Below, one piece after another: positions 32,226-40,462 of a stretch of 64,000 nucleotides of DNA. Source of the DNA: UBA917 sp964435085 (GTDB taxonomy: Bacteria > Patescibacteriota > Patescibacteriia > Patescibacteriales > Patescibacteriaceae); assembly GCA_964435085.1 (NCBI GenBank), contig CAYSXQ010000002.1, forward strand, positions 1 to 64,000, in the 5' to 3' direction. Below the pieces are notes generated by a model. The model was given only the letters and a program-made list of their open reading frames with translations, was not told where the DNA came from and did no database searches. Position 1 is the first letter of the stretch, and every line of letters begins with the position of its first letter. The position numbers were made by a program, and so were the translations under genes.

Positions 32226-34871
32226 TTACAAATTGTTTAGAGCGGCTTCGACCTTAATAAGAGCTGATTTAGCCTCAGAGAGCTGTTCATTTTGCTTAGC
32301 AACTAGCTCGGCTGGAGCTTTAGCGGTAAATTCTGGGCTAGCAAGACGGGTTTCGAGACCACTGATTTGTTTGAGCAGATTTTCCTGATCCTTCTCGAGA
32401 CGATTTTTTTCTTTGTCTTTGTCGATAGCACCAAGCAAGTAAATTTCTAAACCAGCGACTACCACACTAATGGCTTCGGCTGGAGTTTCACCGCTAGTAC
32501 TGATAGTTAAATTAGCAATGCCGGTGCGTAAACTCTTAAGTAGATCGACTTGAGTCGCTAAGTAATCGTGGGAGCCGCTGTAGATGACTACATCGAGCTT
32601 CTTTGCTGCTTCAATATCGTTTTCACTGCGAGCGTTACGAATAGCGACGATGATTTCTTTGACCAAATCAAATTGTGAGGACTTAGTAAAATTATGATTA
32701 GTAGCCTCGGGCCATTTAGCAATGATAAGATTGTCGCCGCCTAATTCGCCCCAGATAGCTTCGGTCACAAAGGGAATAAAGGGATGCCAAAGCTTTAAGA
32801 TATTTTGCAAAATCAAAGAAAGAATCTTGTCAGTTTCTGAGCCACGAGAGAATTTAGTCGCCTCTAAATACCAGTCAGCCAAGTCATTCCAAGTAAAGTC
32901 CTTAAGAGACTCTCCTGCGGCTGAGAAATCATACTTTTTAATTTGATCGGTAGTAGAAAGGATTAAATTATTAAGTTTACTCAAGATCCACTCATCAGCT
33001 GTAGTTAAATTATCGTAATCAATATCGTCATTGGAAATTCCGAGTGCCCCTGTGGTAGAAAATTGAAAATTGTTAATTGAAGCGATATAGCGCGTTATGT
33101 TCCACAGCTTATTAATAAAGTTGCGCTCAGTAGCAATTTTTTCTTCATAGATACGACTGTCATTACCAGCAGTAGTGCCGACGAGTAGAGATAAGCGGAC
33201 AGCATCAGTGCCATAGAGCTTAATCATGTCGAGCGGATCAATACCATTACCCTTAGACTTACTCATTTTCTTGCCGTGCTTATCAAGAATCATGCCGTGC
33301 AGGTAGACTTTTTCAAAAGGCACTTCGCCGAGAGCAAAGAGGCTCATCATGATCATGCGACTAACCCAGAGCGTAATGATTTCGTAGCCGGTTTCCAACA
33401 TTTGTGTTGGATGAAATTTAGCTAAGTCCCCTGATTTCTTACCGTCTTGGAAATTTTCTAACCAATTGAGCGTGGAGAAAGTCCACATACCCGAGGAAAA
33501 CCAGGTATCAAGCGTGTCATTATCTTGAAGCCAGCCATCGCCAGCTGGAGCAGTGCGCCCCACATAAACTTCTTCGCCTTTGTACCAAACTGGCAAACGA
33601 TGACCAAACCAAATCTGACGACTAACACACCAGTCGCGTAGATTTTCCATCCAGTCAGTGTAACGCTTAGTAAAACGCGCTGGCATAAACTCGACAGCAC
33701 CAGTAACAGCAGCCGTAACTGCTGCTTGCTTGAGAGATTTACCAGCAAGCCTAGCAACAGGCTTATCAACTGCGAGGAACCATTGCTTAGATGGCAGAGG
33801 TTCAATAGAAGTATCACAGCGGTAACAAACAGAGAGATTATTAGAGATGTCTTCTTCTTTGATCAGTAGATCACGAGCGATTAGCTCAGCGACAATTTTT
33901 TCTCTAGCCTCAGTCGTAGTGAGATTAGAATAAATACCAAAACCTGCGTGAATCCGAGCAGTCTCGTCAATTACTTTGACTACTGGCAAGTCATTCGCCT
34001 CGCCCATTTGCCAATCAATCATCGAGTGAGCTGGAGTGACACCAAGAGCTCCGGTGCCGAAAGTTGAATCAACATTGCGATCAGCAATAACCTTGAGACT
34101 TAAACTAACGCCACAAAAATCAACAGTAAATGTCTGGCCAATATATTGCTTATAGCGATCATCGCTAGGATTAACAGCGATAGCTGTATCGCCGAGCTTC
34201 GTCTCAGGGCGTGTAGTAGAGATAGCAATAGGACAGTCCTTGGAATAATAGAAGGTGTAGAGCTTAGCTTTTTGCTCTTTATGTTCAACTTCATCATCAG
34301 CTAGAGTCGAGGCGCAACGTGGACACCAATTAACTACCCGCTCACCACGATACATCAGACCAGCTTCATAAAGCTGACAGAACATTTCTCGGACAGAGTC
34401 TTGACGAGTAGCATCAAGGGTGAAGGCTAGGCGTGACCAATCAAGTGAAGCACCCATCTTTTTCATTTGATTGATAATAGTCGCTTGGGTAACAGAGACA
34501 AAATTATCCACTTCAGCAAGAAAAGCTTCACGGCCCAAATCATGACGACTCTTGCCTTGTTCTTTTTTAAGTTTCTTTTCGACAGCTGTTTGTGTAGCGA
34601 TAGCAGCATGGTCAGTGCCAGGCAACCACAGCGTACGAAAACCATTCATGCGGTGAAAACGGACAAAGAGATCTTCGATGGCAAGCATGGCGGCGTGACC
34701 GAGATGAAGCTTGTCTGTGATATTAGGCGGAGGTAAAACAATGGTATAAGATGGAGCGTCGCTAGCTAGCGAGCAATTATCAGGATTAAAAAAACCACCA
34801 GACTCCCAAGACTGGTAAATCTTGTCTTCATACTTTTCACTCTGATAAACTTTGTCCAATTCAATAGCCAT
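32226..34871 (-). CDS. valS: Valyl-tRNA synthetase
   Basis: An 881-residue class Ia synthetase. HIGH is HLGH near residue 56 (ITDKLHLGHAAML) and KMSKS is intact near 533 (KHGKKMSKSKGNGIDPLDMI). The CP1 editing domain is present (STTRPETKLGDTAIAVNPSD near 220). A zinc-type knuckle WCPRCASTLADDEVEH is at about 182. The anticodon-binding domain and the C-terminal coiled-coil arm (KEKNRLEKDQENLLKQISGL) are complete, so this is a full ValRS. No operon partner is evident; a terminator separates it from rplY upstream. Confidence 0.97.
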   Translation of the reverse strand: MAIELDKVYQSEKYEDKIYQSWESGGFFNPDNCSLASDAPSYTIVLPPPNITDKLHLGHAAMLAIEDLFVRFHRMNGFRTLWLPGTDHAAIATQTAVEKKLKKEQGKSRHDLGREAFLAEVDNFVSVTQATIINQMKKMGASLDWSRLAFTLDATRQDSVREMFCQLYEAGLMYRGERVVNWCPRCASTLADDEVEHKEQKAKLYTFYYSKDCPIAISTTRPETKLGDTAIAVNPSDDRYKQYIGQTFTVDFCGVSLSLKVIADRNVDSTFGTGALGVTPAHSMIDWQMGEANDLPVVKVIDETARIHAGFGIYSNLTTTEAREKIVAELIARDLLIKEEDISNNLSVCYRCDTSIEPLPSKQWFLAVDKPVARLAGKSLKQAAVTAAVTGAVEFMPARFTKRYTDWMENLRDWCVSRQIWFGHRLPVWYKGEEVYVGRTAPAGDGWLQDNDTLDTWFSSGMWTFSTLNWLENFQDGKKSGDLAKFHPTQMLETGYEIITLWVSRMIMMSLFALGEVPFEKVYLHGMILDKHGKKMSKSKGNGIDPLDMIKLYGTDAVRLSLLVGTTAGNDSRIYEEKIATERNFINKLWNITRYIASINNFQFSTTGALGISNDDIDYDNLTTADEWILSKLNNLILSTTDQIKKYDFSAAGESLKDFTWNDLADWYLEATKFSRGSETDKILSLILQNILKLWHPFIPFVTEAIWGELGGDNLIIAKWPEATNHNFTKSSQFDLVKEIIVAIRNARSENDIEAAKKLDVVIYSGSHDYLATQVDLLKSLRTGIANLTISTSGETPAEAISVVVAGLEIYLLGAIDKDKEKNRLEKDQENLLKQISGLETRLASPEFTAKAPAELVAKQNEQLSEAKSALIKVEAALNNL

Positions 34872-34934
34872 AAATTTTGATTAACAATGTAAAAATCCTA
34901 ACAAATAATAAGCTAGTTGACAAGGCACTCAAAC

Positions 34935-34967
34935 AAAAAAATCCCTTCAAAGCAGAAGGGATTTTTT
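34935..34967. terminator. Hairpin terminator after rplY
   Basis: The stem AAAAAAATCCCTTC / GAAGGGATTTTTT with an AAAGCA loop has poly-A and poly-T flanks. It lies 12 bp after the rplY stop and before valS. Confidence 0.85.
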
Positions 34968-34979
34968 GATAAGTAGAGC

Positions 34980-35603
34980 TTATTTCTTCTTTGGTTCAGC
35001 GGCCTTAGCAGCTGGAGCCTTAGCAGCCGGAGCGGCATCACCCTTAGCTTCAGTAGAAGCAGCACGGCGACTAGCAGCAATGCTGTAAATAACATCACGA
35101 GGGTTAGTCTTAACAGTAACGCCAGCAGGAATCTCTAGATCAGAGACACGAATAACTGACTTAAGATCAGAAAGCTTAGCAAGATCAACAGTCAAAGCCT
35201 TAACTAGATTAGCAGGCAAACAAGTAATAACTACCTTAGTTAGGTTCTTTTCTAACATACCACCCATATTAGAGATAGCGTTAGACTTACCTTGAGGCAA
35301 GAAACCAACGGAAACGGTAACAGTCTTCTCCATATCAACTTGCATGAAGTCAACGTGGATGATTTGGTTTTTAATAGGATCGCGCTGAATTTCTTTGATA
35401 ATAGCAGGAGCATTAATTTTGCCAGCGATATCTAAATCAACGAGCATCGAGCTACCAGCTTCAGCAAAAACCTTTTCAAGTTCATGACGATTAACCAAGA
35501 GGTGCTGGTTAGTAATACTAGGACCGTATAGTTCAGCTTCGACTTCGGTCGACTGTTTCGGAGAGCCAGAACGGACACTCGCCTTTAGTTTAAGATTGGA
35601 CAT
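34980..35603 (-). CDS. rplY: 50S ribosomal protein bL25 (CTC/TL5 form)
   Basis: A 207-residue 5S rRNA-binding protein of the longer CTC type. The L25 domain (about 1-95) includes LNRHELEKVFAEAGSSMLVD-like and KEIQRDPIKNQIIHVDFMQV motifs. The second beta domain runs to about 180 (PQGKSNAISNMGGMLEKNL). The final 25 residues are an Ala/Lys/Pro-rich tail. It lies 17 bp after rodA on the same strand, so the two are probably co-transcribed, and a terminator follows. Long CTC forms are linked to general stress in Firmicutes. Confidence 0.95.
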   Translation of the reverse strand: MSNLKLKASVRSGSPKQSTEVEAELYGPSITNQHLLVNRHELEKVFAEAGSSMLVDLDIAGKINAPAIIKEIQRDPIKNQIIHVDFMQVDMEKTVTVSVGFLPQGKSNAISNMGGMLEKNLTKVVITCLPANLVKALTVDLAKLSDLKSVIRVSDLEIPAGVTVKTNPRDVIYSIAASRRAASTEAKGDAAPAAKAPAAKAAEPKKK

Positions 35604-35620
35604 AAGACTATAATAAATTA

Positions 35621-36727
35621 TTAATATTGTTTCATTTTGGATCTAGCCACCACACTCTGTAAAGCGCCAACCATAGCCAAATTTATAATTAGAGAGCTGC
35701 CACCATAGCTTAAAAATGGTAAAGCAATACCTACCACAGGAACTAGCCCTAGGTTCATCCCAATATTAATAAACATTTCAATAAAAATCAAGCCACCTGA
35801 GCACAAAAGCAAGAAACTAGAGAAATCGTTCTTAATATTAGCCAAATTTTTGAATAAACGCCAGAAAAACAAAGCAAATAAACTAATGGTCAGGAGCACG
35901 CCAACCAAGCCAAGCTCCTCGGCAATTACTGCGAAGATAAAGTCAGTTTTGGCCTCTGGCAAGAATTTGAGCTGGGATTGAGAGCCAAAACCCAAGCCGC
36001 GACCGAAAAGTCCACCAGCGCCAACAGCGATAATAGCCTGATTAATATTATAATTAGAGCTTACCTGAGAGCTTGGATTCAAGAAAGCTGTAATACGCTG
36101 CTTTTGATAATCAACCAAAAAGAATTGCCAAGCCAGAGCAGCACTAATAACGATTATAAATAGCAAAACCATAAAAAACCTTTTTGGCAAGCCAGAGATA
36201 AAGAGAGCAAAGAGCCAAATAAAAACTAAGAGTAAAGCTGAGCCAAAGTCTGGTTGCAACATAACCAGGCCAGCCAGCAGAGCCGTGGCAAGTCCAGTGC
36301 TGAGTAGATTTTTCAGAGGGTTAGTTCTTGTCGAAGCTCCAGCTAGATAGCGAGATAAAAATACAACTAAGATATATTTAACCAGCTCAACCGGCTGAAT
36401 ACCGAAACCAAAAAGATTAAACCAACCTTTGGTGCCATTGATAGTACCACCAAAAATTAAAACAGCAATCAAGACAACTAAACCAAAAACATAAATAATA
36501 TTGCTGTAACTATAGAGAAAATAATAATCCTGCCAAGCTAAAAAGAATAATAAAAACAAACCAATAATAGCAAAGATTAACTGCTTCTTAAAATAAGACA
36601 GGTCACCGGCAGCTTGACCAAGACCGATACTATATAATTCAGCGAGACTTAGGCAAACTAAAAATATTACCGGCATAATCAGTAGCCAGTCCAGGGTACG
36701 TAGCTTAGCAAAGAGGCTTTTTAACAT
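35621..36727 (-). CDS. rodA: RodA/FtsW family cell-wall polymerase
   Basis: A 368-residue SEDS protein with about ten membrane helices. The loop ITAFLNPSSQVSSNYNINQA and the ALPFLSYGGSSLIINLAMVG motif near residue 340 are diagnostic. GRGLGFGSQSQLKFLPEAKTDF carries the conserved extracytoplasmic loop with the catalytic Asp region. RodA polymerises peptidoglycan glycan strands during elongation with a class B PBP; FtsW does so at the septum. No mreBCD or PBP2 neighbour is present, so RodA versus FtsW is judged on overall resemblance only. rplY follows 17 bp downstream. Confidence 0.9.
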   Translation of the reverse strand: MLKSLFAKLRTLDWLLIMPVIFLVCLSLAELYSIGLGQAAGDLSYFKKQLIFAIIGLFLLFFLAWQDYYFLYSYSNIIYVFGLVVLIAVLIFGGTINGTKGWFNLFGFGIQPVELVKYILVVFLSRYLAGASTRTNPLKNLLSTGLATALLAGLVMLQPDFGSALLLVFIWLFALFISGLPKRFFMVLLFIIVISAALAWQFFLVDYQKQRITAFLNPSSQVSSNYNINQAIIAVGAGGLFGRGLGFGSQSQLKFLPEAKTDFIFAVIAEELGLVGVLLTISLFALFFWRLFKNLANIKNDFSSFLLLCSGGLIFIEMFINIGMNLGLVPVVGIALPFLSYGGSSLIINLAMVGALQSVVARSKMKQY

Positions 36728-36766
36728 GACTTTAGTATTACTAAAAAGCTGGGAAAATACAAATTA

Positions 36767-36840
36767 AGTAAAAAGTAAAATCTAAAAAGTAAAAAGACAG
36801 TTTTTATCGATCTTTTTACTTTTTAGATTTTACTTTTTAA
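36767..36840. repeat. AAAAAGTAAAATCT-family palindrome (copy 3)
   Basis: Two inverted arms, each containing an AAAAAGTAAAATCTAAAAAG-type block, face each other around a short centre. It is directly downstream of the gene at 36845-37777 (minus strand) and upstream of rodA. It could form a 27-bp A/T stem with T-runs, acting as a terminator. Confidence 0.75.
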
Positions 36841-36844
36841 CTAG

Positions 36845-37777
36845 TTAATTCTTCAAATAAACGTTTTGATCCAAAATATTTATCTCAGGCAAAACTTCGA
36901 CCCTAGTTATGTTAGGCAGAGAGCCGATGAGAGTTAGATTGATGTCTCGCCTTTCTTTTGAATAAAAATTATTAATAATGTAATCCTTAACATAGACAAC
37001 CTCTGAACCACTATACAAAATAACCTGTAAAGAAGCTTCTCGAAAACTATAGGCAGTGCGATTAGTAATATTAAAACTTAAACTATTAACCGGCAAACGA
37101 TCACTGAGCGATGACTCATTAGCACCAACAAACTTTTTATCTAAGACCAAGAAAGACAAGCGGTCGTTTTTATAATCAGCCCAGCTACTTATTTTATGAT
37201 AATCTATGCGACTCCAACGGAAGTTAGTAACAATCAGCTGCACCGAGTCAGGCTGAGTCGGCAAGTCATCAATAACGCTAGTCAAATATTTTTCATCATT
37301 AGGCAGAATATAACTAGTACTTGTACCCATAGGTTCACCGTCAACTAGAAAATAATAATCAAAAATAGACCAGTTGCTCTTGTTAGCACTTGCTAACTTG
37401 CCAATCAAGCTATAACTATTACGGCCAAGGTCAACTGACTGAATAAAGCCGTAAGACAAGGCGGACAAAAGTTTGCGCTGCTCTACAGCTCGAGGATTGT
37501 CACTAATAATACTTTCATTGAGGCGATCAGTCTTAGAGCCAACTAGCAGGTAGTAGCCAAAGTAATAAAGAGAATAGACCCAAAGCACAGTAGCTAAAAT
37601 GGTCAAAAACCAAACAGCGATTAGAAAAAAATTACGGCGATGCTTCATGTACCAAACGCCAAAAGTTAAGCCGCGAGTACTAAGACCCTCGACATCCGTA
37701 AAATTATTTAATTTTTTTTCTAATTCAGTTGCTGCACTGTCGCTGCTAGCCTTTGAATTATCAATTGATTTAACCAT
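36845..37777 (-). CDS. Membrane-anchored protein of unknown function, partner of the DUF3160 gene
   Basis: A 310-residue protein. Residues 1-48 are hydrophilic and probably cytoplasmic. One strong membrane helix lies at about 49-78 (FFLIAVWFLTILATVLWVYS). The remaining 230 residues are a beta-rich extracytoplasmic domain with no motif that I recognise. Stretches such as LSFNITNRTAYSFREASLQV and EVLPEINILDQNVYL look like Ig-type strands. It starts 8 bp after the DUF3160 gene, so the two are one unit and may form a complex. A palindromic repeat ends the unit. Confidence 0.8.
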   Translation of the reverse strand: MVKSIDNSKASSDSAATELEKKLNNFTDVEGLSTRGLTFGVWYMKHRRNFFLIAVWFLTILATVLWVYSLYYFGYYLLVGSKTDRLNESIISDNPRAVEQRKLLSALSYGFIQSVDLGRNSYSLIGKLASANKSNWSIFDYYFLVDGEPMGTSTSYILPNDEKYLTSVIDDLPTQPDSVQLIVTNFRWSRIDYHKISSWADYKNDRLSFLVLDKKFVGANESSLSDRLPVNSLSFNITNRTAYSFREASLQVILYSGSEVVYVKDYIINNFYSKERRDINLTLIGSLPNITRVEVLPEINILDQNVYLKN

Positions 37778-37785
37778 AAAATCGA

Positions 37786-40191
37786 CTATTTGGCTCGTTC
37801 ACTAAAATTAAAGACTGGACCAGCAACAATTAAATTCCTGCCCTGATGAAACTGCACACTAAGTAGCAGCTTCAGGCCAGACAGAGACTGCTCCATAGCA
37901 TAACTCTTGGCTGGATTTTGAGGATCAGGGAAATTAATTGTACTTAATTTATCACCAGCCGATACAACATAATACTTGTTAACTAAGCTATTAACAAAAC
38001 TCCAATCAGTAAAGCTACTTTCTTCGCCGGATCTTTCTTTGACAATCAAAGATTTGACGCCCTCCAAATCAGCAAATAACTCATTAAATTCTTGATGATT
38101 TTCTTTAACCAAACCTAGCTTAACAAAGGCAGTAAAAACCATTTTGGCGTTAGCCAGCAACTCATTAACTAGACTTAGATTAGGCTCGATGTAATTATAC
38201 TTAATTAATTCCTGACCACCAAGACCTTTATCTTGCTGATAGAAATAGCGCCACTGATCATAAGGTAAATTAGAATTAATCATAGAACCAAGAGCAGTAG
38301 AAAGAACAACGTTAGACCACTCATCAGTTGCGGTATAGTTAAAATTATTAATTTTACGAGTATTTAAAAATTGACGAGCAACATGGAGATTAGACCAAAA
38401 GAAACTCTGATTCCAAGCCCTAGCATCAAAATTATCAAAATGACGACGTAGAACAGGAGTCTGATTGAAATAATTCTTAAATCTAGTGTTGCGAGCAAAA
38501 TAGTTACCGTTGATAGCTTCATTAAAGATAGGATTAATAATATCCAAGCCCAGACCACGACAACGGAAAGACACCTTGCTGTTTAATTCACAAACAGTTC
38601 TATCTAAATTTTTATCAATTTTTTTGTTGTCATCAAGGTAAGGACCAGCTTTAGCAAAAGTCAGCTGATCATAAATATATTGAGTCGGCCAATAGTCCTC
38701 TTGAACCAGACGTAGACCAGACTTAACTCGACCGAGAGCAGTACTGCGATCAAGACCACCTTTAGCCACATCAAAAGACTTGCTGGCAATATCTAACTGT
38801 AAAGCCTCTAGGTCTCGGTCTCGATTAGGATTATTATTAGCAAAGACTTGCTCAATAGTCAGACCTGACTGACTCCCCTCTTTTTTTTCTTCAGTACGAC
38901 CAAATAGCTTAGTAAAGGACTCCTCGTAATCAAGATAGGTTAATTCACTGCGCAAGCCAGAGAAATAACTATAGACTTTGTAAATCTTAGCCCACTGATT
39001 TTTAAGGTCTTGATTGACCTGCAGGTCACGAGCAATGAGATTGGCAGCAGCTTGGTTGATTAGCCAATCACTCTTATCAAGTAAGCAGTCAGGACAATCT
39101 GGAGACTGATAGTAGAGTGGAAAAAGGTTTTTTGACCATTCGAGCGCTAGATAAAAATTACTCAAACGATAATTTTTATCATAAGCAGAAGGCAAGACGA
39201 AGTCACGATAGTTACGACGATAAAGCATGACTGGAGAAATCACTGATTTCTCAGCCGTGCGAGCTTTAGCTATCAAAGCTAGCTCTTTACTAACATCGAG
39301 ACTCAAATGAGCAGGGACAGTAAAGCGATACTTAGCCGCTTCACGAGAAGTGAATTGCTGCTTAAACCATTCCTTGCCGGTAACAGATTCTTTGCTATCA
39401 GGAATGATTTGATTTGGCTTAACTTTGAGCAACTCAAGAGCAACAGCGAAATAAGCAGCTTCCAGACGCATAGCTTCAAGTACCGTATCATTAACCAAGC
39501 CGAGCTTAGCGTAGCGATCAAGGTAGCGACGATTAGCGATGTCGAACATGGCTTTGTTAAACTGCCAAGATTCTTCATAAAAAATTTCAGTTTCAAGTTG
39601 CTTAAAAATGCTTTTAAGTGTGTTCTGATAGTAATAAAAAAGAAAATCATTAGTCACCAAAAATGGTAGATTCTTTTTATTCAAGAGGTTGTAAACAGAA
39701 AAGAAATCATTAGCCTCTTTAGCAAAAGGATTATCAATGACCACGAAACCGTTAGTATTAATCTTGTTTAGTTGCTCAGAATTAAGAGCTATTTCACGAT
39801 TTAAGGAATAGTAATTAGCAGTTTTTTCTTTGATGTTGGTAGGCAAATCAACCCCCTTGGCCTTAATCTCAGTGGACAATGCTGGGGAAAAATAAAAATC
39901 ACCAAAAGCCAGAGATTCGTTTTTACTCGGACTGACGGAAGGAAGCTCGTTAGACTGACTCAGCTTACCAGCCAAACCACCAATAGAAGAGCTCGTGTTG
40001 TTAGGCAAGATAGTTTTGTTGCCTAAATCAGGAGAACGCAGGAATTTGCTCCATAGCCAAAAAAACAAAAAGACAGTCACAATTAGACTGACAATACTAA
40101 TCAGCCAAGGGGCTAATTTGTGCCAATCAAGACGAGCTAGACCAGGCTTGGTGGAGTTAAATAGGAATTGATTATCATCCTCAGGCTTCAT
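37786..40191 (-). CDS. DUF3160 protein with N-terminal anchor
   Basis: An 801-residue protein. One membrane helix at about 28-52 (PWLISIVSLIVTVFLFFWLW) follows a short cytoplasmic tail. A Ser/Asn-rich linker leads to a large extracytoplasmic helical domain from about 110. The DUF3160 signature is clear: NGFVVIDNPFAKEANDFFSV, then LPFLVTNDFLFYYYQNTLKS near residue 180, with YFAVALELL and KEWFKQQFTSREAAKYRF segments later. The family is known from archaea and CPR but has no established function. It is co-transcribed with the next membrane protein. Surface binding is plausible given the topology, but this is inference. Confidence 0.85.
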   Translation of the reverse strand: MKPEDDNQFLFNSTKPGLARLDWHKLAPWLISIVSLIVTVFLFFWLWSKFLRSPDLGNKTILPNNTSSSIGGLAGKLSQSNELPSVSPSKNESLAFGDFYFSPALSTEIKAKGVDLPTNIKEKTANYYSLNREIALNSEQLNKINTNGFVVIDNPFAKEANDFFSVYNLLNKKNLPFLVTNDFLFYYYQNTLKSIFKQLETEIFYEESWQFNKAMFDIANRRYLDRYAKLGLVNDTVLEAMRLEAAYFAVALELLKVKPNQIIPDSKESVTGKEWFKQQFTSREAAKYRFTVPAHLSLDVSKELALIAKARTAEKSVISPVMLYRRNYRDFVLPSAYDKNYRLSNFYLALEWSKNLFPLYYQSPDCPDCLLDKSDWLINQAAANLIARDLQVNQDLKNQWAKIYKVYSYFSGLRSELTYLDYEESFTKLFGRTEEKKEGSQSGLTIEQVFANNNPNRDRDLEALQLDIASKSFDVAKGGLDRSTALGRVKSGLRLVQEDYWPTQYIYDQLTFAKAGPYLDDNKKIDKNLDRTVCELNSKVSFRCRGLGLDIINPIFNEAINGNYFARNTRFKNYFNQTPVLRRHFDNFDARAWNQSFFWSNLHVARQFLNTRKINNFNYTATDEWSNVVLSTALGSMINSNLPYDQWRYFYQQDKGLGGQELIKYNYIEPNLSLVNELLANAKMVFTAFVKLGLVKENHQEFNELFADLEGVKSLIVKERSGEESSFTDWSFVNSLVNKYYVVSAGDKLSTINFPDPQNPAKSYAMEQSLSGLKLLLSVQFHQGRNLIVAGPVFNFSERAK

Positions 40192-40213
40192 AGTTTACAA
40201 CAAGATTTTAGCT

Positions 40214-40303
40214 GAAAAGTTAAAAGGAAAAAGTAAAAAGATAGAATTATTGATCTTTTTACTCCTGCCTGCCAGCAGGCAAGGTTTTAGATTTTACTTT
40301 TGA
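40214..40303. repeat. AAAAAGTAAAATCT-family palindrome with GC insert (copy 4)
   Basis: The left arm (AAAAGGAAAAAGTAAAAAGA) and right arm (TTTTAGATTTTACTTTT) flank a GC-rich palindrome CCTGCCTGCCAGCAGGCAAGG. It lies between the divergent DUF3160 and gyrB genes. The insert matches the one in copy 2. Confidence 0.65.
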
Positions 40304-40462
40304 CTTATTTTGTATTTGTTTGTAGGTATATAATACCATTTTTTGACAACTAAGCCAAGGATTAAAACTTGTAATTTACTAGACAATTTGTTAATCTATG
40401 ATTATAAACAAGCTTAATCATTAGCTCTACACTGTTTACTAAAGAAACTTTTAAATTACACT

